In this document: piece by piece, positions 7,623 through 16,468 of the stretch
Position numbering within the stretch: the stretch's first letter is position 1
Layout: each line of letters starts with the position of its first letter
Assembly: GCF_002736105.1 (NCBI RefSeq)
Contig: NZ_CP024123.1
Coordinates: 3,154,001-3,218,000, forward strand
Origin: Solibacillus sp. R5-41
GTDB taxonomy: Bacteria; Bacillota; Bacilli; Bacillales_A; Planococcaceae
Direction: 5' to 3'
DNA length: 64,000 nucleotides
Made by a program: the position numbers and the translations under genes
The notes under the pieces: generated by a model
Seen by the model: only the letters and a program-made list of their open reading frames with translations
What the model was told of the DNA's origin: nothing
The model's database searches: none

Positions 7623-9416
7623 CTACGACTCGTTTTTCAATGACTGCTCTTGAAAATAGTGATGAATTGTTTCAGCTAGCTTTTTGGGTATGCCCGCTTC
7701 AATAAGCTGTAAAACAGTGGCTTCACGTATTCTTTTCACCGACCCAAAATGCTTCATCAGCTGTTGTTTACGCTTCGGACCAATTCCTTCTATGCCGTCT
7801 AATATCGAAACTATGGTATTCGCTTGCCGTTGCTGTCTTAAAAACGTAATCGCAAAACGGTGTACCTCGTCTTGAATGCGCTGCAATAAATAAAATGCAT
7901 CACTCGTTCTCATTAATGGAATTTGCTCCACTGGGTCACCGAACAATAATTGAGACGTATTATGCTTCTCATCCTTCGCTAATCCAGCAATCGGAATATA
8001 AAGACCTAACTCATCTTCTATTACTTCACGCGCAACTTCCATATGTCCCTTCCCACCATCAATAACGATTAAATCAGGCAACGGTAAATTTTCTCGTAAT
8101 ACACGTGTGTAACGACGTCGAATGACTTCTTGCATTGCGCCATAATCATCATGTTTCGCCGCTTCCCTCGTTTTATATTTACGGTACTCTTTTTTTAGCG
8201 GCTTTCCGTCCACAAAAACAACCATCGCTGAAACGGGGTCCGCACCGTGCATATGACTGTTATCAAATGCTTCAATGCGCATCGGAATAGGAATATTCAT
8301 TGCTTCACCTAGCGCCTCACACGCACCAATCGTTCGTTCCTCTTGACGCTCAATTAGTTGGAATTTTTCATGGATCGCAATATCTGCATTTTTCGAAGCT
8401 AAGTCAACCAATTCCTTTTTTGAACCTTTTTTAGGGATAACAATTTTAACATTCAAAAGCTTTTCTAATAAAACGCCATCCACTTGTGTAGGAATGAAAA
8501 TTTCCTTTGGAAGCATATGGTTCGGTTCATCATAAAAACGCCCAACAAATGTTAAAAATTCCTCTTCAGGTTCATTGTAAATCGGAAAAATGGATACATC
8601 TCGTTCGATTAACTTTCCTTGTCGAACAAAAAACACTTGCACACACATCCAGCCCTTTTCCACGGCATAACCGAATACATCGCGATTACTTAAATCACCC
8701 GTCACAATTTTTTGCTTTTGCATAATCTTTTCAATATGAGCAATTAAATCTCGATATTCCTTAGCTCTTTCAAATTCTAATTTTTCAGCAGCATCGAGCA
8801 TTTTTTGTTCTAAATCTTGCTTTACTTCTTCATAGCCACCATTTAAAAACTTCGCAATTTCATCAATCATTTCACTATATACATTGTTGTCAATTTCTTT
8901 CACACATGGTGCTAAACATTGACCTAAATGATAGTAAAGGCACACTTGCTTTGGAATTTTCGCGCATTTTCTTAATGGATACAAGCGATCTAATAATTTT
9001 CTCGTCTCATTTGCTGCAAATGAATTCGGATAAGGACCGAAATATTTGGCCTTATCCTTTTTGATCTTGCGTGTCGTTAAAATGCGCGGATATTTTTCAT
9101 TTGTAATTTTTATATACGGATAGGTTTTATCATCTGTTAGTTTAATATTATATTTCGGATCATGAAGCTTTATTAAATTTAGTTCTAAAATTAATGCTTC
9201 TAAGTCGCTTGAAGTCACGATATATTCGAGGTCCACAATTTCACTTACTAGACGGGCAGTCTTCCCATCATGGCTACTTGTAAAATACGAACGTACCCGA
9301 TTTTTTAATGATTTTGCCTTACCAACATAAATTATCGTCCCTTGGTGATCTTTCATCAAATAACAACCTGGATCACTCGGCAAAATTTCTAATTTCGCCT
9401 TAATATTTGCATTCAT
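7623..9416 (-). CDS. uvrC: UvrABC excinuclease subunit C
   Basis: Nuclease subunit of nucleotide excision repair, making the 3' and 5' incisions beside a lesion. Domain order: GIY-YIG nuclease at about 13-95 ([25 protein letters not shown]), cysteine-bearing linker, UVR motif near 205-235, RNase H-like nuclease in the middle to C-terminal third ([32 protein letters not shown]), and a helix-hairpin-helix end ([14 protein letters not shown]). Length 597 is normal for the family. Start ATG 9414-9416 follows AAGGTGATGG. It lies between lysC and trxA as in B. subtilis. Confidence 0.97.
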   Translation of the reverse strand: MNANIKAKLEILPSDPGCYLMKDHQGTIIYVGKAKSLKNRVRSYFTSSHDGKTARLVSEIVDLEYIVTSSDLEALILELNLIKLHDPKYNIKLTDDKTYPYIKITNEKYPRILTTRKIKKDKAKYFGPYPNSFAANETRKLLDRLYPLRKCAKIPKQVCLYYHLGQCLAPCVKEIDNNVYSEMIDEIAKFLNGGYEEVKQDLEQKMLDAAEKLEFERAKEYRDLIAHIEKIMQKQKIVTGDLSNRDVFGYAVEKGWMCVQVFFVRQGKLIERDVSIFPIYNEPEEEFLTFVGRFYDEPNHMLPKEIFIPTQVDGVLLEKLLNVKIVIPKKGSKKELVDLASKNADIAIHEKFQLIERQEERTIGACEALGEAMNIPIPMRIEAFDNSHMHGADPVSAMVVFVDGKPLKKEYRKYKTREAAKHDDYGAMQEVIRRRYTRVLRENLPLPDLIVIDGGKGHMEVAREVIEDELGLYIPIAGLAKDEKHNTSQLLFGDPVEQIPLMRTSDAFYLLQRIQDEVHRFAITFLRQQRQANTIVSILDGIEGIGPKRKQQLMKHFGSVKRIREATVLQLIEAGIPKKLAETIHHYFQEQSLKNES

Positions 9417-9583
9417 TCCATCACCTTAAATTTCCGTCGTTTCCCCTTAGTTTACCCTATGTTCAAGTGATTTTAAAAGGCAAGAATCGAAGCTTTATTC
9501 GTTTCCACATATGAAAAACAAAAGATTCTATCTCTTTGATATAAGTTTTCTATTAGGGATCCTTATAAAGTGTGCGCTTATTT

Positions 9584-9851
9584 GGCTGGCTAAGCACATG
9601 AGTCACACAGCTTTGTTTCCACAAATCTGTACGACTCATCTCTGTGCTTTGTGTAAGGCCAGCCTTTTTAACGTTTATCCTACTGGAGCTTTCTGAATTT
9701 CTTGCGCCGCTACCGTGGGAGGCGGCGTCATCCTAAGTAGATTTTTATCCCAATAGGAAAAAATCCATCGTATTTGCATGAAAATCCACTTGTTTCTAGA
9801 TCCACCTCGAAACAAGTTAGTTGGAGCATTGCCCGCAGTAAGGGTCCTTAC
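9584..9851. other. Unassigned region with five consecutive hairpins
   Basis: The 555-bp gap between uvrC and trxA has no convincing gene. It holds a nested hairpin at 9584-9664 (GGCTGGC/GCCAGCC, AGCACA/TGTGCT, GAGTC/GACTC, ACAG/CTGT, TTTGT/ACAAA) followed on the plus strand by TTTTT. Further hairpins are at 9705-9727 (CGCCGC/GCGGCG), about 9740-9765, 9788-9817 (ACTTGTTTC/GAAACAAGT) and 9838-9851 (GTAAGG/CCTTAC). The first looks like a plus-strand terminator with no visible gene to terminate. It may be a non-coding RNA or a decayed repeat element. Confidence 0.5.
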
Positions 9852-9924
9852 CGAAATGGAAATTAACTCCTCCTTTTTTGGTGAACTTATTAAGATGGAT
9901 TCTTTTGTTCAATTTTTACAGACT

Positions 9925-9963
9925 AAAAAAAGTCGTATACCCGCTAGTGGCATACGACTTTTT
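9925..9963 (-). terminator. Terminator of trxA
   Basis: AAAGTCGTATGCC and GGTATACGACTTT arms (one mismatch), T runs on both sides, so it could work in both directions. Starts 9 bp after the trxA stop. Confidence 0.88.
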
Positions 9964-9971
9964 GAAATGGA

Positions 9972-10286
9972 TTATTTGTTGTCGTTAATGAAATCGATTA
10001 ACGCTTCTTTTGGCATGAAGCCAGCAGTTTTTGCTTTTAACTCGCCATCAACGAATAATAATAATGATGGAATAGACATGATTTGATATTCAGCTGCTGT
10101 TCCTTGGTTATTATCAACATCCACCTTCACGATTTTCACATCGTTACCAATTTCTGCGTCAAGCTCTTCAAGAACTGGAGCGATCATTTTACATGGACCA
10201 CACCATGCAGCCCAAAAGTCTACTAAAACGACACCATTTGAAATTTCTTGCCCAAAAGTTTGATCTGTACCGTGTACAATTGCCAT
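9972..10286 (-). CDS. trxA: Thioredoxin
   Basis: Cytoplasmic dithiol carrier that reduces disulfides in ribonucleotide reductase, PAPS reductase and other partners. The 104 residues are the full single-domain length. The redox motif WCGPC is at 28-32, the preceding FWAAW is typical, and the cis-proline SIPSLLLF follows near 76. Start ATG after AGGAGG. Monocistronic: a terminator follows directly, and the upstream etfA unit ends in its own terminator at 10400-10439. Confidence 0.97.
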   Translation of the reverse strand: MAIVHGTDQTFGQEISNGVVLVDFWAAWCGPCKMIAPVLEELDAEIGNDVKIVKVDVDNNQGTAAEYQIMSIPSLLLFVDGELKAKTAGFMPKEALIDFINDNK

Positions 10287-10399
10287 AATTAAATAGCCTC
10301 CTTATCTAACATATATTTGTAGTATAGCATGATTTCCCAATTAGAAAAAAATAATATGCTCGGGGAGGTATATTTTCTTCAAAAATCCCTTGAACATGG

Positions 10400-10439
10400 A
10401 AAAATAACAGCTTCCTCATCGAAAGGTGAGGAAGCTGTC
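10400..10439 (-). terminator. Terminator of the fad-etf operon
   Basis: Twelve-base perfect arms ACAGCTTCCTCA (10408-10419) and TGAGGAAGCTGT (10427-10438), then TATTTTT on the minus strand, just after the etfA stop. Confidence 0.9.
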
Positions 10440-10443
10440 ATTA

Positions 10444-11421
10444 TTATGCTCCTACTTTTAACGCTTTAAACTCTTCAATAAGCATTGGAATAACTTCGAA
10501 TAAATCGCCAACAATTCCATAGTCTGCAATTTTAAAAATATTTGCTTCTGGATCCTTATTAATTGCTACGATTACTTTCGAGTTCGACATTCCTGCAACA
10601 TGCTGGATTGCACCCGAAATACCCGCTGCGATATAAAGGTCTGGTGTTACGACTTTACCCGTTTGACCAATTTGTAATGAGTAATCACAGTAGTCCGCGT
10701 CACATGCACCACGTGATGCACCAACTGCACCACCTAGTAATTTAGCAAGATCATACAATGGACCAAAGCCATCTTCAGACTTCACACCACGACCACCTGC
10801 TACAACTACTTTTGCCTCAGATAAATCGACCCCTTCAGTTGATTTACGAACAACTTCTTTAATAATTGTACGTAAATTTGTAATGTCTACCGATAAAGCC
10901 GATACATCACCTGCGCGACCTGCTTCTTTTGCAAGCGGCGTGATGTTATTTGGACGAATTGTAGCAAATATAATGCCGTCTTTTACCTTTACTTTTTCGA
11001 ACGCTTTACCAGAATAGATTGGACGAATGAAAACAACATCCTCTCCAGCGCCTTGAATTTCTGTGACATCTGATACTAAACCAGCTTTTAAGCGAGACGC
11101 AATTTTAGGAGATAAATCTTTCCCTAAAGATGTATGACCGAATACAATTGCATCTGGTTTTTCTTGCTCAACTACCGCTAAAACAGCTTGGCTAAACCCA
11201 TCCGAAGTATATGTTTTTAAATGTGGATGTTCCACCGTTACGACACGATTTGCTCCAAACTCAATTAATTCAGATGCTACCCCAGCAACTGCATCTCCTA
11301 CTAAAAGACCCACTACCTCGCCACCATTAGCGATTTGTGCACCTGCAGCTATTGCCTCAAATGAAACGTTACGTAAGCTTCCTTCACGAACTTCACCTAA
11401 CACCAATACTTTCTTTGACAT
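10444..11421 (-). CDS. etfA: Electron transfer flavoprotein alpha subunit
   Basis: FAD-binding half of the ETF heterodimer that takes electrons from acyl-CoA dehydrogenases during fatty-acid oxidation. The 325 residues have the N-terminal ETF domain and the C-terminal FAD domain with ASRGACDADYC (about 238-248), IGQTGKVVTPDLYIAAGISGAIQH and INKDPEANIF, which wrap the flavin. Last gene of fadR-fadB-etfB-etfA, 75 bp after etfB and closed by a terminator. Regulation by FadR is expected from the operator at 13785-13802. Confidence 0.96.
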   Translation of the reverse strand: MSKKVLVLGEVREGSLRNVSFEAIAAGAQIANGGEVVGLLVGDAVAGVASELIEFGANRVVTVEHPHLKTYTSDGFSQAVLAVVEQEKPDAIVFGHTSLGKDLSPKIASRLKAGLVSDVTEIQGAGEDVVFIRPIYSGKAFEKVKVKDGIIFATIRPNNITPLAKEAGRAGDVSALSVDITNLRTIIKEVVRKSTEGVDLSEAKVVVAGGRGVKSEDGFGPLYDLAKLLGGAVGASRGACDADYCDYSLQIGQTGKVVTPDLYIAAGISGAIQHVAGMSNSKVIVAINKDPEANIFKIADYGIVGDLFEVIPMLIEEFKALKVGA

Positions 11422-11496
11422 GCATATCCCTCCATTACCATCTTCGTAAATTTAGCCATTAGGCGTTTTTGTTTAACCTTAAAATTCCTTAACCAC

Positions 11497-12270
11497 TTAA
11501 ATTACTTTTGCCTCATTATGAAGTAAGTTAACTAGCTCTTTTACTTGTGCAGAAAGATCGCCTGCTAATACGCGGCCAGCTACTTTTTGAGGTGGTAAAT
11601 AAATTTCGATTGTCTCGATTTTCACTTCCACATCATCTTCATCGATATTTAAATCATCTAACTCAAGTTCGGCAAGTGGCTTCTTTTTCGCCTTCATGAT
11701 TCCCGGTAATGATGGGTAGCGTGGTTCATTTAAACCTTGCTGTGCTGTTACTAATAATGGTAATGATGTTTCTAATATTTCAGAGTCCCCTTCAATATCA
11801 CGAACGATTTTTGCTGTCGTTCCTTCAATTTCAAGACTTGTAATTGTTGTAACATAATTGATTCCTAATAAGTCTGCTAAACGAGGCCCTACTTGACCAG
11901 AACCTCCATCAATGGCAACATTACCAGCTAAAATTAAATCCGCTTCTTTGTCTTTTAAATATTCAGCTAATATGTACGCTGCAGAATATTGATCTAACTC
12001 ATCTAAATCATCTTCTGTATTAATTAATACGGCTTCATCTGCACCCATTGCTAATGCTGTACGAAGTTGCTTTTCAGCATCCTCACCACCGATTGTTAAA
12101 ACCGTAACTTTACCGCCTAAAGCATCGCGTTTTTGAATGGCTTCTTCAATCGCATATTCATCGTATGGATTGATGATAAATTCTGCACCATCCTCTTGAA
12201 TTTTACCGCCAGTAATGACGATCTTTTCTTCTGTGTCAAAAGTACGTTTTACTAATACAAAAATATTCAT
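11497..12270 (-). CDS. etfB: Electron transfer flavoprotein beta subunit
   Basis: Partner of EtfA, binding AMP and contacting dehydrogenases. The 257-residue sequence shows MNIFVLVKRTFDTEE, the INPYDEYAIEEAIQ segment, the conserved DGGSGQVGPRLADLLGI near 122-138 and the C-terminal IMKAKKKPL recognition-loop region. It is 28 bp after fadB and 75 bp before etfA in the same operon, so electrons from the encoded beta-oxidation steps are handed on by products of the same transcript. Start ATG after AGGAGG. Confidence 0.96.
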   Translation of the reverse strand: MNIFVLVKRTFDTEEKIVITGGKIQEDGAEFIINPYDEYAIEEAIQKRDALGGKVTVLTIGGEDAEKQLRTALAMGADEAVLINTEDDLDELDQYSAAYILAEYLKDKEADLILAGNVAIDGGSGQVGPRLADLLGINYVTTITSLEIEGTTAKIVRDIEGDSEILETSLPLLVTAQQGLNEPRYPSLPGIMKAKKKPLAELELDDLNIDEDDVEVKIETIEIYLPPQKVAGRVLAGDLSAQVKELVNLLHNEAKVI

Positions 12271-12298
12271 TATTCAGACCTCCTAAAAGCTTCTATTT

Positions 12299-13072
12299 TT
12301 ATTTGCCAGTAAACATTGGTTCACGTTTTTCAATAAATGCTTGAATACCTTCTTTAGCATCTGCTGATACAAAAACTTCACCAAAACTTGTTGCCTCTGC
12401 TAGCACACCTTCATAAAAAGATGGCGTTTTAGCGTGATTAAGCATTTGAATCGTTGCTCTTAAAGCAATTGGACTTTTCTTTGCTATTTTCTTTGCCATT
12501 TCAAGTGTTTTTGGAAGAAGTTCATCCTCTGTGAAAGCACGATTTGCTAATCCCCATTGAACAGCCTCTGTCCCAGAAATCGGATCGCTTGTAAACATCA
12601 TTTCAGCTGCTTTTGCAACGCCAACATAACGTGGTAAGCGCTGTGTACCCGCAAAACCTGGAATAAGACCTAATGAAAGCTCAGGTAATCCTAGCTTAGC
12701 CGATTCTGTAACAAATCGAATATGGCAGCCCATTGCTAACTCCAACCCGCCACCTAATGCTGCACCATGAATGGCCGCAATAACTGGTTTCGGGAAATTT
12801 TCTAATCGTTCAAAAACTTGCTGTCCATTTTGTGCTAGGACAGTAAATTCTTCACCCGTTTGAACGCTCGTAAATTCTTTAATGTCCGCACCAGCAGAGA
12901 AAAATCGTCCTTCACCATGCAAAACAATTACACGAACGCCTTCATCTTGCTCAACTGCATCTAAAAAAGCATCTACATCTTTAATTAATCCTTGTGATAA
13001 CGCATTTGCAGGTGGTCTAGAAATTGTAACAACCGCTACGCCTTCTTCTACTCTCCAACTAAGAAACTCCAT
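12299..13072 (-). CDS. fadB: Enoyl-CoA hydratase/isomerase family protein
   Basis: 257-residue crotonase-fold enzyme, by context the trans-2-enoyl-CoA hydratase of beta-oxidation. Oxyanion-hole segments [11 protein letters not shown] (about 58-68) and [18 protein letters not shown] (about 100-117) are present. The catalytic glutamates expected in hydratases lie in [11 protein letters not shown] and [20 protein letters not shown]. It sits between fadR and etfB, the position of fadB (ysiB) in B. subtilis. Overlap in the substrate range with other crotonases cannot be excluded. Confidence 0.92.
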   Translation of the reverse strand: MEFLSWRVEEGVAVVTISRPPANALSQGLIKDVDAFLDAVEQDEGVRVIVLHGEGRFFSAGADIKEFTSVQTGEEFTVLAQNGQQVFERLENFPKPVIAAIHGAALGGGLELAMGCHIRFVTESAKLGLPELSLGLIPGFAGTQRLPRYVGVAKAAEMMFTSDPISGTEAVQWGLANRAFTEDELLPKTLEMAKKIAKKSPIALRATIQMLNHAKTPSFYEGVLAEATSFGEVFVSADAKEGIQAFIEKREPMFTGK

Positions 13073-13088
13073 TTCCCCACATCCTCTT

Positions 13089-13670
13089 TTATGCTTTTAG
13101 TGCACTCAACAGTAATTGTTGAATTTTTGGAGACTGCTCCAATAAGTCATACCGATAATCCGCCATCACCCAAGTTGTCGAAATTTCATCGATTGTACCG
13201 AACACCATTTGTCTGGCTATACGAACATCCATCGTTGCATTAAATTCTCCACTTACCATACCTTCTATCAAAATTTGATCGAGCAATGCTAAGTATTCTT
13301 TTAGAATCGAATTAATTTTCAATCGGAGTTCTCTATTCGACTGTCTCAATTCAAGCTGTGTAACTGTCGCTAAATGACGATCGCTCGAAAGGACACTTAA
13401 GTGATTATCAATCATCTTGCATAACTTTTCTGAAGGAGTATTTCCACTATTCATTATATCCTGTAAATTATCTACGAATATACTCATTTTTTCCTTAAAT
13501 ACAGAAATTAATATATCTTCCTTGTTTTTAAAGTATAAATAAATAGTTCCGTCTGCTACACCCGCCTGTTTTGCAATTTTAGATACTTGCGCTTGATGAT
13601 AGCCATTTTCAGCAATTGCAATTACAGCTGCATCCACTATTTGCATATACTTTGGTTTATTTCGTTTCAA
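13089..13670 (-). CDS. fadR: TetR-family fatty-acid degradation regulator FadR
   Basis: Acyl-CoA-responsive repressor of beta-oxidation genes. The N-terminal helix-turn-helix [20 protein letters not shown]...[17 protein letters not shown] is nearly identical to B. subtilis FadR (YsiA), and the ligand domain keeps TQLELRQSN and [11 protein letters not shown] chose the TTG at 13668-13670 (193 codons, [10 protein letters not shown]) because it aligns with the B. subtilis start and follows GGTGGTG; a longer reading from 13685 would place the ribosome site inside the gene. First gene of fadR-fadB-etfB-etfA; its operator lies 115 bp upstream. Confidence 0.93.
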   Translation of the reverse strand: MKRNKPKYMQIVDAAVIAIAENGYHQAQVSKIAKQAGVADGTIYLYFKNKEDILISVFKEKMSIFVDNLQDIMNSGNTPSEKLCKMIDNHLSVLSSDRHLATVTQLELRQSNRELRLKINSILKEYLALLDQILIEGMVSGEFNATMDVRIARQMVFGTIDEISTTWVMADYRYDLLEQSPKIQQLLLSALKA

Positions 13671-13768
13671 GTTGTTCACCACCAATTAGATGACACATTT
13701 TTTGCTGAATAGCTTAAAAGATGTCCTTACTTATGCACTGGAGAAAGCTAATTTCTCCTTTTTGAATT

Positions 13769-13814
13769 AAAAAAGATAAAAACATGAATGACCATTCATT
13801 CATGTTTTTATCTT
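13769..13814 (-). terminator. lcfA terminator hairpin
   Basis: A perfect 19-bp inverted repeat (13773-13791 and 13796-13814) with the 4-nt loop CCAT, followed by T-rich sequence on the minus strand. It ends the lcfA transcript, and its tip is the FadR operator listed separately. Confidence 0.8.
13785..13802. promoter_or_regulatory. FadR operator
   Basis: TGAATGACCATTCATTCA matches the B. subtilis FadR consensus TGAATGAMTANTCATTCA at all but one position. It lies upstream of fadR, so autoregulation of fadR-fadB-etfBA is likely. It is embedded in the lcfA terminator stem. Confidence 0.82.
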
Positions 13815-13853
13815 ATAATTAATCGAAGTTTCTGTCAATAGTTTGCTGACGAA

Positions 13854-15545
13854 TTATTTCGCTGCTTGTTCTTCCATCTTTTTCTTTTCCTCTTCAACTA
13901 GTGTGCGGCGTAATATTTTCCCTACCGCCGTTTTTGGTAGCTCAGTACGGAACTCATAAAAACGTGGCACTTTAAAGGCAGCTAAGTTTTGACGGCAATA
14001 CGTATTTAATTCGTCTTCCGTTACCGATTTTCCTTCTTTTAACACAATATAAGCTTTTACTGTTTCGCCACGATATGCATCAGGTATCCCTGCAACAACA
14101 CATTCTTGAATGGCTTCATGCTCATACAGCACTTCTTCAACTTCACGAGGATAAATATTAAAGCCACCCGCAATAATCAAATCCTTCTTACGATCAACAA
14201 CGTAGAAGTACCCCTTTTCATCCATATACCCTAAATCTCCTGTTAAAAACCAACCATCTGCAAAAGTCATCGCTGTATCTTCCGGACGGTTCCAATAGCC
14301 TTTCATGACCTGTGGACCTTTTATCGCAATTTCTCCGATTTCTCCTGGTGGTAAGATTTCTGTATCTCCTGTACGGAATATAACGCAATCCGTATTAGGC
14401 CATGGTAAACCAATGGAACCGTTAATTCGATTCTCCCAAATTGGATTCACATGTGTAACTGGTGACGTTTCCGTTAACCCATAGCCTTCCACTATACGCC
14501 CACCTGTTATCTCTTCGAATTTTTCCTGCAATTCTAACGGTAACGGTGCAGAACCACTCATACATGCCTTGATTGAAGAGAGGTCATATTTGGATAAGTC
14601 TGGATGATTTAAAATGCCGATATACATCGTTGGTGCACCAGGGAATAATGTTGGCTTTTGCTTATCGATGTTTTTTAACGTTTGCTCGACATCAAATTTC
14701 GGTAATAACACCATTTTAGCTTGTTGCATGACCGATAAAACTAACACCGTCGTCATCCCATATACGTGGAAAAACGGTAACACACCTAAAATGATTTCTT
14801 CTCGTTTTTTACAACGATACATCCAAGCATCACACATCGTTGTATTGGCAACTAAATTTTTATGCGTTAGCATGACACCTTTAGGAAACCCAGTCGTACC
14901 ACCCGTATATTGTAACAATGCTAAATCATTCTCAAAATCAAATTCGACATCAATCGGATTTGCAGAAGCAGAGCGCATAATTTCAGTGAATAAGTGGTTC
15001 ATCCCACTATGTTCAACTTTTACACTAAAGCCGTACTGCTTCTTTTGAATAAATGGATACACTAAATTTTTAGGGAATGGTAAATAATCTTTAATGCCTG
15101 TCACAATCACATTTTCAATTTTTGTTTCTTTTAATATTTTCATCGCGCGTGGATATAAAATATCCATCACTAAAATGACTTTGGCTCCTGAATCGGCCAT
15201 TTGATATTGCAACTCACGCTCTGTATACAAAGGGTTCGTTTGAACGACAATCCCACCTGCATACAGAATCCCGTAATACGCGATTACTGCTTGTGGACAG
15301 TTTGGCAGCATAACCGCTACACGATCATCCTTCTCCACCCCTAGAGAACGCAAGTAATTCGCAAATTTTAAAGAAGACTCATACAGTTCCTTAAACGTCA
15401 GCTCTTTCCCCATAAAATGTATTGCTACATTCGTTGGAACTTCATTATTTGCCTGTGTTAAAAATTGTTGCACAGGATTTTGGGGAATTTCCAACGTATG
15501 AGGAACTTCATCAGGATAACTGGCAAACCATACTTTTTCTGTCAT
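13854..15545 (-). CDS. lcfA: Long-chain fatty acid-CoA ligase
   Basis: Adenylate-forming enzyme that activates fatty acids to acyl-CoA for beta-oxidation. Motifs in order: YTGGTTGFPKGVM (phosphate-binding loop, about 210-222), VEGYGLTETSP (about 348-358), GWFLTGDLGY and DRKKDLIIAGGFNIYPREVEE, and the C-terminal PKTAVGKILRR with the catalytic lysine. The ATG at 15543-15545 is preferred over one 13 codons upstream: AAGGGGAG precedes it and it matches the start of the B. subtilis protein. A strong promoter is at 15587-15615; a terminator with an embedded FadR box follows. Confidence 0.95.
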   Translation of the reverse strand: MTEKVWFASYPDEVPHTLEIPQNPVQQFLTQANNEVPTNVAIHFMGKELTFKELYESSLKFANYLRSLGVEKDDRVAVMLPNCPQAVIAYYGILYAGGIVVQTNPLYTERELQYQMADSGAKVILVMDILYPRAMKILKETKIENVIVTGIKDYLPFPKNLVYPFIQKKQYGFSVKVEHSGMNHLFTEIMRSASANPIDVEFDFENDLALLQYTGGTTGFPKGVMLTHKNLVANTTMCDAWMYRCKKREEIILGVLPFFHVYGMTTVLVLSVMQQAKMVLLPKFDVEQTLKNIDKQKPTLFPGAPTMYIGILNHPDLSKYDLSSIKACMSGSAPLPLELQEKFEEITGGRIVEGYGLTETSPVTHVNPIWENRINGSIGLPWPNTDCVIFRTGDTEILPPGEIGEIAIKGPQVMKGYWNRPEDTAMTFADGWFLTGDLGYMDEKGYFYVVDRKKDLIIAGGFNIYPREVEEVLYEHEAIQECVVAGIPDAYRGETVKAYIVLKEGKSVTEDELNTYCRQNLAAFKVPRFYEFRTELPKTAVGKILRRTLVEEEKKKMEEQAAK

Positions 15546-15586
15546 AAAACTTCTCCCCTTTGCAAAAGCTTCATTTACTTCCATTT

Positions 15587-15615
15587 ATTATAATTAAAAA
15601 AGGAAATTCTTTCAA
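15587..15615 (-). promoter_or_regulatory. Sigma-A promoter of lcfA
   Basis: Minus strand TTGAAA (15610-15615), exact 17-bp spacer, TATAAT (15587-15592), about 40 bp upstream of the chosen lcfA start. Confidence 0.85.
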
Positions 15616-15810
15616 ACTATTTTCGTTACAATCGCACCAATTTTCTCGTTTGAGCGTTTTTTATCTAAAAACAATTATGTTTTTCATAGTAATCTATATA
15701 TTCATTTGCCAACTAAATTATACATACATACCCTAAAAATACTTTTTAGGAATAACAATTTTAGGTCTTTACCAAATGACTATATAACTTGTTTGCTATT
15801 GAACTAAGAT

Positions 15811-15851
15811 AAAAAATGCCGAAACTTTGATTTAACAACGTTTCGGCATTT
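15811..15851 (-). terminator. Terminator after the DUF350/small-ORF unit
   Basis: AAATGCCGAAAC and GTTTCGGCATTT, a 12-bp perfect stem with a 14-nt loop, followed by T on the minus strand. Confidence 0.9.
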
Positions 15852-15896
15852 CAAATTCAGTTAATTTTATTGTAAAAGGACTTATTAGACAGCCCT

Positions 15897-15980
15897 TTAA
15901 ACAGTAAACATGTAGTAGACACCTACAACCAGGAATAATAAACAGACGACAATTAAAACTTTTGATAAGGTTTCCATCAT
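15897..15980 (-). CDS. Very short membrane peptide (26-27 residues)
   Basis: Two adjacent in-frame ATGs (15978-15980 and 15975-15977) follow TTAGGAG, a good ribosome site. The product begins (M)METLSKVLIVVCLLF, continues as one hydrophobic stretch and ends VYYMFTV: a single predicted membrane helix with a charged first few residues. It starts 7 bp after the DUF350 gene stop and is followed by the terminator at 15811-15851, so it closes that unit. I do not recognise a family. Function unknown; a partner of the DUF350 membrane protein is possible. Confidence 0.6.
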   Translation of the reverse strand: MMETLSKVLIVVCLLFLVVGVYYMFTV

Positions 15981-15986
15981 ATTCTC

Positions 15987-16400
15987 CTAAGATATACTTG
16001 CACCAATTACGAAGGATAAGCCAACAGAAATCGTACACGAAATAAATCCAACCGAACGATTATCTGCAGCAATTTCTTCATCTACTTTAAATTTTGGCGT
16101 TAAAAATTCAAATAATAAATACGCAAAAATTAATAGAGTAAAACCAAATAAGCCCCAACCTAACATTTCAACCAACGAAGTATGTTTCTCAATGGAATAA
16201 CGGAAAATATTACAAACCCCGAGGATTTTACCTCCTGTCGCTAAAGCAACTGCAATATTTCCCTTTTTTATTTCTTCCCAATTTTTGTACTTTGTTACGA
16301 TTTCAAATATAACCATTGAAACAAACAGGCAAAGAATGACCACACTAAAATAACCTGCTGTTTCAATGAGAGGATGGTGCCAAAAAATTGCACTTAGCAA
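15987..16400 (-). CDS. DUF350 membrane protein (YshE-like)
   Basis: About 137-residue integral membrane protein with four hydrophobic segments and the family pattern GNIAVALATGGKILGV (about 48-63). It holds the position of yshE between lcfA and mutS2 in B. subtilis. Function unknown. Both candidate starts are TTG; I prefer the one at 16398-16400, since AAGGGG then lies 9 nt upstream, whereas it directly abuts the TTG three codons earlier. The small ORF at 15897-15980 follows after 6 bp. Confidence 0.82.
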   Translation of the reverse strand: MLSAIFWHHPLIETAGYFSVVILCLFVSMVIFEIVTKYKNWEEIKKGNIAVALATGGKILGVCNIFRYSIEKHTSLVEMLGWGLFGFTLLIFAYLLFEFLTPKFKVDEEIAADNRSVGFISCTISVGLSFVIGASIS

Positions 16401-16468
16401 TCCATTCAACCCCTTCTAAATCAACTTATATATCTTATACTAGCCAAAATTAGCAAAGAAGCAATGTT

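Noticed and set aside
9511-9696. Plus-strand 61-codon frame in the uvrC-trxA gap
   Set aside because: No ribosome site, no family pattern, and it runs through the nested hairpin; composition looks like chance.
15832-16038. Longer minus-strand frame of 68 codons after the DUF350 gene
   Set aside because: It overlaps the DUF350 gene and the terminator, and uses a different frame from the well-signalled 26-residue ORF.
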